From CAYSTL01 sp964516805 (GTDB taxonomy: Archaea > Thermoplasmatota > Thermoplasmata > Halarchaeoplasmatales > Halarchaeoplasmataceae): a stretch of 52,409 nucleotides of DNA. The notes below the pieces were generated by a model. It had not been told where the DNA came from, ran no database searches, and worked only from the letters and a program-made list of their open reading frames with translations. This document shows positions 16,176 through 24,857 of this stretch, one piece after another. The stretch is taken from positions 1 to 52,409 of the forward strand of contig CAZEXI010000009.1 of NCBI GenBank assembly GCA_964516805.1, written 5' to 3'. The position numbers were made by a program, and so were the translations under genes. How positions within the stretch are numbered: position 1 is the first letter of the stretch; each line of letters opens with the position of its first letter.

Positions 16176-17780
16176 TTAATCCGCTTTTTTTAGGTCACAT
16201 AGGAAATAGAGCGGTTCATCGTCCGTATCAAATACCACACTCATATTCAATATGAAGTCGATTTTTTCTCCTTTTTTATTGATCACTTTAATTTCTAATT
16301 TTTTAGTATCAGATTCCTTTCTTAGTAATTCTTCTTTTATTTCTTTTAATTTATCATCATTTTTAGAATCTATAATTTCATGTAAATTCTTGTTGTTCAA
16401 TTCCCCTTCCTTATATCCTAAAATATTTCTAAGCTTTGGATTTACTTCTATAATTTCAAAATCAGGATTAATTAAAAGCATACCATAACTCATATTTTCA
16501 AACATCACTCTGAAAGTTTCCTGACTTTTTCTCAGTTCTTCCATAGTTTTCTTATATTTACTTATATTCATTATCGATGTCACTCTTTTACTAGAATTTG
16601 GTATAAGACCTACTTTACAGAAAACATCCAACGGATGACCGAATTTGTTAATGATCTTAAAAGCATATTCATTTGGAACTGGATCTGGCTCATCCCTTCT
16701 CTTTTCATGATAATCCTTAATTCTTTCAAAATCTTCTTCAATTATAAAATCACTAAGTTCAGTTTTATTTTCCACTTCTTCTTTACTGTACCCCGTCAAC
16801 TCAGTAAATTCTTGGTTTACTAGAGAAATTGTTTTATCATCTTCAACAATGATCATCGGATTCCCTGTGTTTTCGAATATGCTTTTGTATAACTTTTCCG
16901 TCTCCTTAAGTTTCTGTTCTGCTTTTTTTCTCTCTGTTATATCCCTAGAGACAATAACTAATTTTTTTGTTTTATCCGAGTCTGATAAAATGCCAATATT
17001 ACTTTCGATCCATATATAATCACCATCTTTACATCTAAATTTTGTTTCGATGGTTTTTTCAGATTCATTCTCAATTATCTCATTTAAACTATCTTCTACA
17101 TTATCTTTAAAATCGGGATGTACAAAGTTTGTTACTTTTTTGTATTTTAAATATTCTTTATCATATCCTAAAATTCTTTCGTGAGCTTCATTTACAAAGA
17201 TCGGTTCTAAGTCAAAATTAAACAATGATATCATATCGTTAGAATTCTCTGTGATAAGCCTATATTTTTCTCTACTCTTTCTCAATTCTTCTTCATAATC
17301 TATCCTTTTAACGGCTTCTTCTATATGTTTAACTAGAATTTTAGCCATCTCTAAATCATGTTCATTAAAATAATCTACTTCTTTAGATATGACCTGAAAT
17401 ACTCCGTAATCTCCAATGGGAACGCTTATTACTGAATTGAAATTTGGACTTTTTGGCATTGCTTTTGAGTGGTTATCTATATCGTTGATAATATATGATT
17501 CTTTATTTTTATATGTCATTCCATAAATACCCTTATCTTCTTCTAAAATATCTCCCTTATCGATGCTGTGATGATGTGATGCTTTAACAAGTAAACCTTT
17601 TTCATCCTCAACTAATATAGTGCTTATATAAAAATCAAGTATTTTTTTAGCTGAATCAATCGAAAATTTATAGACTTCATCTTTATCATGTATATTTTCA
17701 AGATTTACTGCTGCTTCATGTAAATTTTCTAATTTTTCTTTATTCTCTTCAAGTATTTCTTTGCTCAAATCATTTTTCAT
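16176..17780 (-). CDS. GAF-PAS-PAS-PAS sensory protein without an output domain
   Basis: 534 residues, no membrane segment. A GAF-like domain spans about 40-165 (ISTILVEDEKGLLVKASHHH, FNSVISVPIGDYGVFQVIS). Three PAS domains follow, near 175-290, 297-405 and 415-534, recognised by NSNDMISLFNFDLEPIFVN, NTGNPMIIVEDDKTISLVN and NMSYGMLLINPDFEIIEVN plus PAC tails such as IVSRDITERKKAEQ. The protein stops right after the third PAS fold, with no histidine kinase, cyclase or HTH. It may pass a signal by protein contact. GAAGGT lies before the ATG. The 224-bp spacer upstream is AT-rich and carries only promoter-like sequence. Confidence 0.85.
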   Translation of the reverse strand: MKNDLSKEILEENKEKLENLHEAAVNLENIHDKDEVYKFSIDSAKKILDFYISTILVEDEKGLLVKASHHHSIDKGDILEEDKGIYGMTYKNKESYIINDIDNHSKAMPKSPNFNSVISVPIGDYGVFQVISKEVDYFNEHDLEMAKILVKHIEEAVKRIDYEEELRKSREKYRLITENSNDMISLFNFDLEPIFVNEAHERILGYDKEYLKYKKVTNFVHPDFKDNVEDSLNEIIENESEKTIETKFRCKDGDYIWIESNIGILSDSDKTKKLVIVSRDITERKKAEQKLKETEKLYKSIFENTGNPMIIVEDDKTISLVNQEFTELTGYSKEEVENKTELSDFIIEEDFERIKDYHEKRRDEPDPVPNEYAFKIINKFGHPLDVFCKVGLIPNSSKRVTSIMNISKYKKTMEELRKSQETFRVMFENMSYGMLLINPDFEIIEVNPKLRNILGYKEGELNNKNLHEIIDSKNDDKLKEIKEELLRKESDTKKLEIKVINKKGEKIDFILNMSVVFDTDDEPLYFLCDLKKAD

Positions 17781-18004
17781 AATATCTTACCTTCAGATCC
17801 AATTAGCTTGTATTAATTAACATAACAATCAATTAACTTATTATTCGAATACGAGTACTTATTTCACCCTTATATGTATTACGTTCATTTCAAAATTATT
17901 GTCGGATTTTATAATTTTTTTGGTAACTATTTTTATTAGAACAAAATTCATTAATAACTATGTTTAGAAAAGATACATAAATCAGATTGTTATTAAACCG
18001 TTAG

Positions 18005-18892
18005 ATGATCGGAACATTCTTAGGTATCTCTTCAATAGAAGAAAAAGCAGGAAAAATAATCATACCCATAGCCATGGTATCAGTATCTTTTGCAGCTATA
18101 TTCATTCGATTTTCTGATTCACATCCTATAGCTATTGCTTTTTATAGGATGCTTATATCTTCGCTGATATTACTTATTTTTATACCAAAATACTGGGAAG
18201 AAATCAGATCTATAGATATGAAAGATTTTATTATTTTATTTACAACGGGATTATTTTTGGCGGTTCATTTCAGTGCATGGTTCGCTTCCCTAAGATATAC
18301 AACAGTAGCATCCTCTGTAGTTTTGGTTACAGCACATCCGCTTATAGTAGCATGGATATCTAGCTGGTATTTAAATGAAAAAACATCTAGGAAAGCCATA
18401 TTTGGTATAATTATAGCCATGCTAGGGATTGTGGTAATGACTTTTTCAGATTACCGAGTGGGTAGACTTGCATTATTTGGAGACATTTTAGCTTTGATAG
18501 GAATGTTAGCGGTAGCTGGGTATCTGATAAGAGGAAGAGAGATGAGAAAAAGGATGTCACTGATCCCTTATGCTTTCTTAGTCTATTCATCTTGTGCATT
18601 CTTTTTAGCTTTATTTTCAATACCATTTTCAACCACTTTCAAAATTTATCCATCAGAAGAATATATGATTTTCATCGCTCTAGCTATCATCCCGACGATG
18701 CTAGGACATACATTGTACAATTGGGCTTTAAAATATGTAAAGGCTAGTTTTGTATCTGTAAGTTTGATAAGTGAACCCGTTTTATCATCAGTTTTTGCTT
18801 TTCTAATTTTTGCTGAGATTCCTCCTTTTTTAACGATAATAGGGGCAGGGATCACACTGATTGGAATTTATATATGTGCTAAGAATAGATGA
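18005..18892 (+). CDS. EamA/DMT-family transporter
   Basis: 295 residues with about ten membrane helices arranged as two EamA repeats. The first repeat includes SVSFAAIFIRFSDSHPIAIA and the family-typical FYRMLISSLILL; TTVASSVVLVTAHPLIVAW ends its core. The second repeat shows LGHTLYNWALKYVKASFVS and SEPVLSSVFAFLIFAEIPP. Members export or import amino acids, nucleobases or other metabolites; the substrate here is unknown. It ends 6 bp before the 3' end of the convergent SRP RNA. Confidence 0.88.
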   Translation: MIGTFLGISSIEEKAGKIIIPIAMVSVSFAAIFIRFSDSHPIAIAFYRMLISSLILLIFIPKYWEEIRSIDMKDFIILFTTGLFLAVHFSAWFASLRYTTVASSVVLVTAHPLIVAWISSWYLNEKTSRKAIFGIIIAMLGIVVMTFSDYRVGRLALFGDILALIGMLAVAGYLIRGREMRKRMSLIPYAFLVYSSCAFFLALFSIPFSTTFKIYPSEEYMIFIALAIIPTMLGHTLYNWALKYVKASFVSVSLISEPVLSSVFAFLIFAEIPPFLTIIGAGITLIGIYICAKNR

Positions 18893-18897
18893 TAATA

Positions 18898-19209
18898 TGC
18901 TAGGTCACCAGGATTGGTGTTCAGCACGTTGATGAGTGACCCCGGACCCATTCTCGACCCCGCTACCCATCGAGCATCATGAGTCCATGCATCAGCTGCT
19001 CCCTTCCGGGCCTGGCCTGGTAAGCACGGCAAATCATGATAGACAACCCTCCGGCTGTCCCATCATGAACCTCTGATCCCGAAGGACGAGGTCTCATCGT
19101 CTGGGTCCGGCTCATCAATGGGCTGATTACACCGCACCTGGCCGTCACCCCCGCATATCGACGCTTTCGGTGTATAAGGGCACGCCGAACGCCCCGGTTA
19201 GACCTAGCA
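18898..19209 (-). ncRNA. Signal recognition particle RNA (archaeal 7S RNA)
   Basis: This stretch of about 312 nt is strikingly GC-rich in an AT-rich genome. Read on the minus strand, 18986-19020 gives the domain IV hallmark CCCGGAAGGGAGCAGC, i.e. a GGAA tetraloop closed by CCC/GGG plus the asymmetric loop that binds SRP54. The 5' TGCTAGGTC (19209-19201) pairs perfectly with the 3' GACCTAGCA (18906-18898), forming helix 1 typical of archaeal SRP RNA. Ends are set from that helix and may be off by a few bases. An 84-codon open frame inside it is not a gene. Confidence 0.95.
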
Positions 19210-19230
19210 ACAAGCACTAATTCAATCTAC

Positions 19231-19237
19231 TATTTAA
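19231..19237 (-). promoter_or_regulatory. TATA box of the SRP RNA gene
   Basis: On the minus strand CTTAAATAG, preceded by an A-rich BRE-like stretch (AAAAAA), is centred about 25 bases upstream of the inferred RNA 5' end at 19209. This is the standard archaeal TATA spacing. Confidence 0.6.
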
Positions 19238-19266
19238 GTTTTTTAATGATTTGAAATCCAGATATG

Positions 19267-19881
19267 TCACTTTTCAGCGATAACGTAATTATTTCCTTTA
19301 GAATGGAAAAAATCATCAACCTTAAATCCAGCTAAAACGACATCGTTCTTCAATTCATTCAATCTGTATAGGTGATAAAATCTTTCTATTTTTTTACCAT
19401 CTTCTCTAGTCCATGGTACTATAACGTCCTGTTCTTCATCATCAAGGTCCCACCTATCCTGTTCTCTTGCCCAAGATGAAACTATTAATTTCCCTCCAGT
19501 TTTAAGGATCCTTTTTGTTTCTTCTAAACTTTTTACTCTGCCGTATTCAAGATGATGGATGGCTGCTATATATACAGCGTTATCGAATGTACTGTTTTGG
19601 AAAGGCATATTTTTTATTCCTGATCTAACATAATCTGCTTTTAGTTTCAATTTGCTTTTCGTAATTTTTAATAAATTCATTGAAGCATCCAAACAAACCA
19701 CGTCATGTCCTTTATCAATTGCCACCTTGGAATGTCTTCCATTACCACAACCAATATCTATCGTTTTACCAGAAGTGCTTTCAATGAATTCTTCTACTTC
19801 ATCCCAGGTTTTATTTCTTGTTTTATCGAAATGTTCAGCTATAGAGTCAAATGTTTTTGCTGCTCTTTTTGCATCATCCAT
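19267..19881 (-). CDS. Trm9-like SAM-dependent methyltransferase
   Basis: 204 residues. Class I methyltransferase fold with SAM motif I TIDIGCGNGRHSKVA, acidic ribose-binding end VVCLDAS, motif IV VYIAAIHHLEY and post-motif GGKLIVSSWAREQDRWD. The IHHL, WAREQ and VPWTREDG...RFYHLYRLNEL features resemble the Trm9/ALKBH8 group, which methylates wobble-uridine side chains in tRNA; archaeal homologues lack firm assignment, so the substrate is inference. A TATA box (TATAAAAG, minus strand, 19903-19910) stands 22-29 bases before the ATG and no ribosome site is seen, so a leaderless mRNA is likely. Confidence 0.85.
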   Translation of the reverse strand: MDDAKRAAKTFDSIAEHFDKTRNKTWDEVEEFIESTSGKTIDIGCGNGRHSKVAIDKGHDVVCLDASMNLLKITKSKLKLKADYVRSGIKNMPFQNSTFDNAVYIAAIHHLEYGRVKSLEETKRILKTGGKLIVSSWAREQDRWDLDDEEQDVIVPWTREDGKKIERFYHLYRLNELKNDVVLAGFKVDDFFHSKGNNYVIAEK

Positions 19882-19902
19882 GAACTTTTAAAAGAATCAT
19901 AA

Positions 19903-19910
19903 CTTTTATA
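19903..19910 (-). promoter_or_regulatory. TATA box of the methyltransferase gene (leaderless mRNA likely)
   Basis: TATAAAAG on the minus strand lies 22-29 bases before the ATG at 19881, so transcription should start at or next to the start codon. Confidence 0.55.
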
Positions 19911-19935
19911 TTCTCCCCTTCACTTAAATTGCAGA

Positions 19936-20694
19936 ATGAATATTCTAGAGATCGGATTAATTGTGGGTATATGCTCTATCCTTGCGATCATCACATATAA
20001 AAGAGGGATGCTGAATAAAAGTGGGTCCCTAACAGCATTCATATTAGGTATAGTTATCGGTATTGAAGGTGGGTTATTGTGGATATTATTATTATTGATT
20101 TTCTTATTTAGTGCTTTCATCGCTACCAAGTATAAATTCGATGCCAAAAAAGAGAAAGGTTTTCAAGAAGGTAAAAAGGGGGAAAGAGGAGGTATAAATG
20201 TACTTGCGAATGGTTTGATACCAGTTACAATTGCAACTCTTAGAAATCCAGGTGGATTTTTTAATTTTGGATTTATAGATCATAAATTAGCTTTGATTCT
20301 TTTTATAACAGGTGTAGCTGCAGCAGCTGCTGACACCATGGCTTCAGAGATGGGCCTTTTATCTGATAAAACCTATTTGATAACTACTCTAAAAAGGGTA
20401 AAACCAGGAACGAATGGGGGTGTTTCCCTTTATGGTGAGTTCTGGTCTTTTATTGGTTCTGCATATACATTTATCATAGCGTTTTTACTATTTACACTAT
20501 TGAATGGACAACCATTTTCTTTTTCAATAGGTGTTTTAGGCATTATATTTGGTTTTATAAGCTGCCAGATTGACAGTATTTTGGGCGCAACTCTTGAGCG
20601 AAAAAACTATATCTCAAAGTCAACTGTTAACCTAACAGCTATAAGCATAAGTGTAACTATATTTGGAGTGATATTATGGATGATAAAATTTTGA
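19936..20694 (+). CDS. DUF92 (TMEM19-like) integral membrane protein
   Basis: 252 residues with six or more membrane segments. DUF92 signatures are the early LNKSGSLTAFILGIVIGIEG, the GFQEGKKGERGGINVLANG loop, AAAAADTMASEMGLLS and VKPGTNGGVSLYGEFWS. The plant member VTE6 phosphorylates phytyl phosphate, so a role as an isoprenoid-phosphate kinase in archaeal lipid metabolism is possible but unproven. The 3' end overlaps the start of apgM by 19 bp, which points to translational coupling. Confidence 0.87.
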   Translation: MNILEIGLIVGICSILAIITYKRGMLNKSGSLTAFILGIVIGIEGGLLWILLLLIFLFSAFIATKYKFDAKKEKGFQEGKKGERGGINVLANGLIPVTIATLRNPGGFFNFGFIDHKLALILFITGVAAAAADTMASEMGLLSDKTYLITTLKRVKPGTNGGVSLYGEFWSFIGSAYTFIIAFLLFTLLNGQPFSFSIGVLGIIFGFISCQIDSILGATLERKNYISKSTVNLTAISISVTIFGVILWMIKF

Positions 20695-21899
20695 TCATGA
20701 TTTTCGATGGAATTGGTGACAGACCAGTTGATGAATTTGATGGTAAAACACCACTTGAGAACGCTTCAACACCTAACCTTGATAAATTAGCATCTAAAGG
20801 TGTATCAGGTTTGATGGATACGATATCTCCTGGAGTTAGACCAGGAAGTGATACTGGCCACTTAGCGATATTAGGGTATGATCCATTTGAGGTATATACT
20901 GGCAGAGGTCCTTTTGAAGCAGCTGGTATAGGCGTTGATTTGGGTCCAAATGATATTGCTTTTAGGTGTAATTTTGGGACCTATGAAGATGGAAAAATAG
21001 TAGATAGAAGAGCCGGTAGAATTAAGGAAGATACTAAAGAGATAGCTGAAGTGATCAGAGAGAAGGTATCATTAGATGTAGATTTTGAATTTAAACATGC
21101 TGTTGAACATAGAGCAGTTTTAGTTCTTAAAGGGGAGGGATTAGGAGGAGATGTGACTGATTTAGACCCTCATGAGATTGGAGTCAATTATCATGAACCT
21201 AAACCCATAAAAAATACACCTGAAAATCAAAAAACAGCTAGAATTTTGAAAGATTTTACAGACCAAACAGTAGAAATTTTAAAAGATCATCCGATCAATA
21301 AAAGAAGAAAAGAGAAGGACAAACTTCCAGCTAATATAATTTTATCTAGAGGCTCAGGAAAAGTACCCGACATGGATGACCTAGAGGAAGAAAAGGGTCT
21401 AAATGCCGCTGCGATATCAGGTATACCTCTTGTTAGAGGTGTTTGTAATCTAGCGGGCATGGATACAATAGATGTAGAAGGAGCTACTGGTGGTATGGAT
21501 ACTGATATTGAAGCCATTATGAAAGCCACTAAGGAAACGTTAAATGATTATGATCTTTTGTTGGTTAATATCAAAGGTCCTGACCTTACTGGACATGACG
21601 GACTGGCTGATGAAAAGCAAGCCTTTATAGAAAAAATAGATTCGTATATAGATGAGTTAAGTGATATGGAAAATGTATTTTGTGCATTTACTGGTGATCA
21701 TTCAACTCCAGTTTCTATAATGGATCACAGTGGTGACCCGTTACCATTGACAATCTGTGGTAAAGGTGTTAGAGTTGATGAAGTTGAAGAGTTCAATGAA
21801 AGAGCCTGTTCAAAAGGTGGATTGTGTAGAATAAAAGGAAAAGATCTTTTGAATATACTTTTGGATTTGAGTGATAGGATTGAAAAATTTGGTGCCTAA
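20676..21899 (+). CDS. apgM: 2,3-bisphosphoglycerate-independent phosphoglycerate mutase, archaeal type
   Basis: 407 residues, matching the archaeal ApgM length. Interconverts 3- and 2-phosphoglycerate. An alkaline-phosphatase-superfamily enzyme: metal-binding LIMIFDGIGDRP at the N-terminus, the nucleophile Ser in GVRPGSDTGHLAILGYDP, TGRGPFEAAGIG, and C-terminal metal ligands in KGPDLTGHDG and FTGDHSTPVSIMDHSG. The ATG at 20676 follows GGAGTGAT. It overlaps the DUF92 gene upstream and the convergent adenosine kinase gene by 4 bp. Confidence 0.94.
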   Translation: MDDKILIMIFDGIGDRPVDEFDGKTPLENASTPNLDKLASKGVSGLMDTISPGVRPGSDTGHLAILGYDPFEVYTGRGPFEAAGIGVDLGPNDIAFRCNFGTYEDGKIVDRRAGRIKEDTKEIAEVIREKVSLDVDFEFKHAVEHRAVLVLKGEGLGGDVTDLDPHEIGVNYHEPKPIKNTPENQKTARILKDFTDQTVEILKDHPINKRRKEKDKLPANIILSRGSGKVPDMDDLEEEKGLNAAAISGIPLVRGVCNLAGMDTIDVEGATGGMDTDIEAIMKATKETLNDYDLLLVNIKGPDLTGHDGLADEKQAFIEKIDSYIDELSDMENVFCAFTGDHSTPVSIMDHSGDPLPLTICGKGVRVDEVEEFNERACSKGGLCRIKGKDLLNILLDLSDRIEKFGA

Positions 21900-22378
21900 C
21901 GCTTGTATCCAATATTTTGCAGCAACTCCTTTCTCCACTCTTTATCTTCTTCTTTTTCGACACCAACTGTAGGTTCTCCGTCTATAACTCCCATTATACC
22001 TCTTCCCGAATCTGTTTCAGCTATCAACACTTCCAAAGGATTTGCTGTAGCACAATATATCCTACATACTTCCTGTACATCTTTAACAGCATTTAATAAG
22101 TTTATAGGATACGAACCTTCTAAGATGATTATAAAAGAGTGTCCAGCGTTTATTTCTCTAGCGTTTTTGACAGCTAACTCTTTTAATTTCTCATCTGTAC
22201 CATCATATCTTATTAATTTATCACCTGAAGCTTCACAGAATGCTAGACCAAATTTAATATCAGGCACTGAAGTTACCATGGCTTCGTAAATATCTTCAAC
22301 CGTCTTGATAAAATGGCTCTGCCCTAATATTACGTTCATTTCCTCTTCTTTTTCTACTTTTACCCTCTTAAAATCCAT
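21896..22378 (-). CDS. Adenosine-specific kinase (COG1839)
   Basis: 160 residues of the compact Ado_kin (DUF355) family, structurally studied in a hyperthermophile and reported to bind or phosphorylate adenosine. Conserved stretches seen are VILGQSHFIKTVEDIYEA, FGLAFCEASGDKLIRYDG, NAREINAGHSFIIILEG and YCATANPLEVLIAETDSG with GRGIMGVIDG. Length is typical. Monocistronic; it converges on apgM. Confidence 0.9.
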   Translation of the reverse strand: MDFKRVKVEKEEEMNVILGQSHFIKTVEDIYEAMVTSVPDIKFGLAFCEASGDKLIRYDGTDEKLKELAVKNAREINAGHSFIIILEGSYPINLLNAVKDVQEVCRIYCATANPLEVLIAETDSGRGIMGVIDGEPTVGVEKEEDKEWRKELLQNIGYKR

Positions 22379-22446
22379 ATTATCATAGAATTATCTATAA
22401 AGAAGTAATTAGATTTAACGATTTATAGATTATAGAATAAGAGGTT

Positions 22447-23433
22447 TTAACTTTGTTTTTCGTCTTTATCCTCATCTTCTATATCTTCTTCTGGTTCAAA
22501 AATTTCAGTATCTTCTTTGGATTCTACATCTGATTCAATTTCTGTACCACATTCAGGACATGTGTTTTTACCTTCCAATAAAGCACCGCATTCTGGACAA
22601 TAATCATCGAGTTCCTTCTCTTTTTCCTCCAGACCTTCTGTACTCTTTTTTCTACTTGTAGTCATCCGTTTTCTCCACCATACCATACCAATAATTAAAA
22701 TGAAGAATAAAGACATAGAGATCAATTGTTGCAGCATGATTACTTGGTATGCATCTAATCTAGAAATTGTGAATGGGCCATAACTAGAATCGGTTTCCTG
22801 CCAGTCTGTAACGTTTTCTGTCTTGTTCATCCGAATAGAAAAATAATGGGAATATAACCTATCTTCCATGTCATGCTCTTTAAGGTTGAATATGTAATAG
22901 TAATCAGAGTTATTAAAACTATTCATTGTAAACGATTTATCGTTTCCATCAGTGGGGGTGGTAGTGGTCATCCAGGTTATATTGAGATATACAGTATAAT
23001 TATCAGTTTCTATTTTTTCTTCTTTTAAATCCACTGTAAAATTAAATTTTGTCTTTTGTTCCCCATATATCTTATCTACTGTACCATTTGAAAGTAAATC
23101 AGACGAGAGGTCCTTTGGTTCTTGAGAGAAATATATTGTTTCGACCTGATAAGCTGTAAATGTTAGGCTAAGAAGGAGTATCGCTATTATACCCGTAACG
23201 AAGATTTTTTTCATACTTTTTTCTTTAAACAATTTATATGGTACTAAAACTGCTATACTAGGTATTACAAGATTAAGAAAACATGGGCTGAAATATGAAA
23301 GTATAATGATAAATGGAAGTGAAAAGGCATACACATATACGATATATTTCAGAATAGCATATTTTGGATCATCAGGTTTGTTAAAGCCATCTGTTATTTT
23401 CTTTAATATTTCACTATAACCTTTTTTCTCCAT
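22447..23433 (-). CDS. Membrane protein with extracellular domain and C-terminal double zinc ribbon
   Basis: 328 residues, no family recognised. Three hydrophobic segments lie near the N-terminus (VYAFSLPFIIILSYF, FLNLVIPSIAVLVPY, FVTGIIAILLLSLTF). A domain of about 120 residues with several Asn-X-Ser/Thr sites (NFT, NIT, NNS, NVT) is probably outside the cell. A fourth membrane segment is IMLQQLISMSLFFILIIGM. The cytoplasmic tail carries YCPECGALLEGKNTCPECG, a paired CxxC zinc ribbon, then a very acidic end. Its role is unknown; the ribbon may dock partner proteins. Confidence 0.72.
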   Translation of the reverse strand: MEKKGYSEILKKITDGFNKPDDPKYAILKYIVYVYAFSLPFIIILSYFSPCFLNLVIPSIAVLVPYKLFKEKSMKKIFVTGIIAILLLSLTFTAYQVETIYFSQEPKDLSSDLLSNGTVDKIYGEQKTKFNFTVDLKEEKIETDNYTVYLNITWMTTTTPTDGNDKSFTMNSFNNSDYYYIFNLKEHDMEDRLYSHYFSIRMNKTENVTDWQETDSSYGPFTISRLDAYQVIMLQQLISMSLFFILIIGMVWWRKRMTTSRKKSTEGLEEKEKELDDYCPECGALLEGKNTCPECGTEIESDVESKEDTEIFEPEEDIEDEDKDEKQS

Positions 23434-23482
23434 CTCTTTCTACCAATATATCTTATTTAAACGTAGGTAATATAATTTTTTA

Positions 23483-24718
23483 TTAATTTACCTTTTTACC
23501 TTTTTTGTAAACACTTTCTACTAGATTAACTCCAAAATGATAAGGTAAATGCATAATATTGGGGACATCTAGTATAAGAAAGTCTGCTTTATACCCTTCA
23601 TCTAATATACCTATATCTTCTCTATCTATCGAATAAGCAGAATTCACAGTACTAGCTGTAAGAGCTTCAGAAGGAGTCATCTTCATCTGTAAACAGGCTA
23701 ATGTTATGATCATCTGCATCGATTCTGTCCAGCAGTTAGGATTTAAGTCTGTAGCGAGTGCTATCGGTACTTTTTCATCTATCATTTTTCTTACAGGTGT
23801 ATAATGATTTTCCATCAGCATGAATGGAGTACCGGGCAAAGAAATTCCTATTGTTCCATGTTCAGCCATTTTCTGTATATCCTCTGTACTTGTTTTAACG
23901 AGATGTTCTGCTGATATTGCGCCTATCTCTGCAGCCATCTTACTACAGCCTATGTTTTCTATTTCATCTGCATGCACCTTTAATTTTAATCCTAAGTTTT
24001 TTGCTCTGTTGAGTAATTTTCTGCTTTCTTCAGCATCAAAAACACCTTTTTCACAAAAAACATCACAGAATTCAGCTAGATTTTTCTTTTTTATCTTTGG
24101 AAGTACCTCATCGATACAATAATCAATGTATTCACCCGTGTCATCAAATTCAGGTGGTAGAGAATGAGCTCCTAGATAGGTTGGAACAAGGTCTATTGGA
24201 TGCTCTTCAGACATTTCATGGATCACTTTGAGGCTTTTGACTTCATTATCTAGGTCAAGTCCATAACCACTTTTTGCTTCTGCTGTTGTTGTACCGTATT
24301 TAAGCATCCTGTTCATCCTCTTTTCCATTGCCTCTTTTAATTCTTCTTTAGAAGCACTTCTAGTGGCATTTACAGTTCTTATTATTCCTCCCCCTGCTTC
24401 TAATATTTCCATATATGTTTTACCTTTGATCTTCATTATCAATTCATCTTCTCTGGAACCAGCATATACAAGATGTGTGTGTGGGTCTACAAATCCTGGA
24501 ATAACAGTCTTTCCAGAGGCGTCTACTATCTTTTTTGCATCGTAATTATCTTCTATCTCTTCTGTTGTTCCTACATCTAATATTTTGCCATCATCGACAG
24601 CTAAAGCACCATTTTCTATCAGCCCTGTATCTTTCATTTCTTCGTCGATTCTAGCTCTTTTTGGTCCTCTTAAAGTGTGAAGTTCTGAACTATTTTTAAC
24701 TATCAGGTCGATTGACAT
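23483..24718 (-). CDS. hutI: Imidazolonepropionase
   Basis: 411 residues, normal family length. An amidohydrolase that opens imidazolone-5-propionate to formiminoglutamate in histidine breakdown. Metal and substrate motifs: VDPHTHLVYAGSRE, the TTTAEAKSGYGLDL loop, KVHADEIENIGCSKMAAEIG, and ATDLNPNCWTESMQM. No hutH, hutU or formiminoglutamate enzyme is in the window, so the pathway must be completed elsewhere, or the enzyme is used on a related substrate. Confidence 0.93.
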   Translation of the reverse strand: MSIDLIVKNSSELHTLRGPKRARIDEEMKDTGLIENGALAVDDGKILDVGTTEEIEDNYDAKKIVDASGKTVIPGFVDPHTHLVYAGSREDELIMKIKGKTYMEILEAGGGIIRTVNATRSASKEELKEAMEKRMNRMLKYGTTTAEAKSGYGLDLDNEVKSLKVIHEMSEEHPIDLVPTYLGAHSLPPEFDDTGEYIDYCIDEVLPKIKKKNLAEFCDVFCEKGVFDAEESRKLLNRAKNLGLKLKVHADEIENIGCSKMAAEIGAISAEHLVKTSTEDIQKMAEHGTIGISLPGTPFMLMENHYTPVRKMIDEKVPIALATDLNPNCWTESMQMIITLACLQMKMTPSEALTASTVNSAYSIDREDIGILDEGYKADFLILDVPNIMHLPYHFGVNLVESVYKKGKKVN

Positions 24719-24857
24719 GTTTAATCATGATTAGATATGGATATATGATATTTGTTGTTAGTTTTTATTAGTAATTTTAATTATTATTATTTAAAAAAGT
24801 ATTTAGTAAATATTATAACCTACCAAAACATTATCTTAGTATTTAAGCGTGATAAGC

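Noticed and set aside
18963..19217. 84-codon open frame on the minus strand rich in Arg and Gly
   Set aside because: It lies within the SRP RNA gene, and its composition follows from the GC-rich RNA structure.
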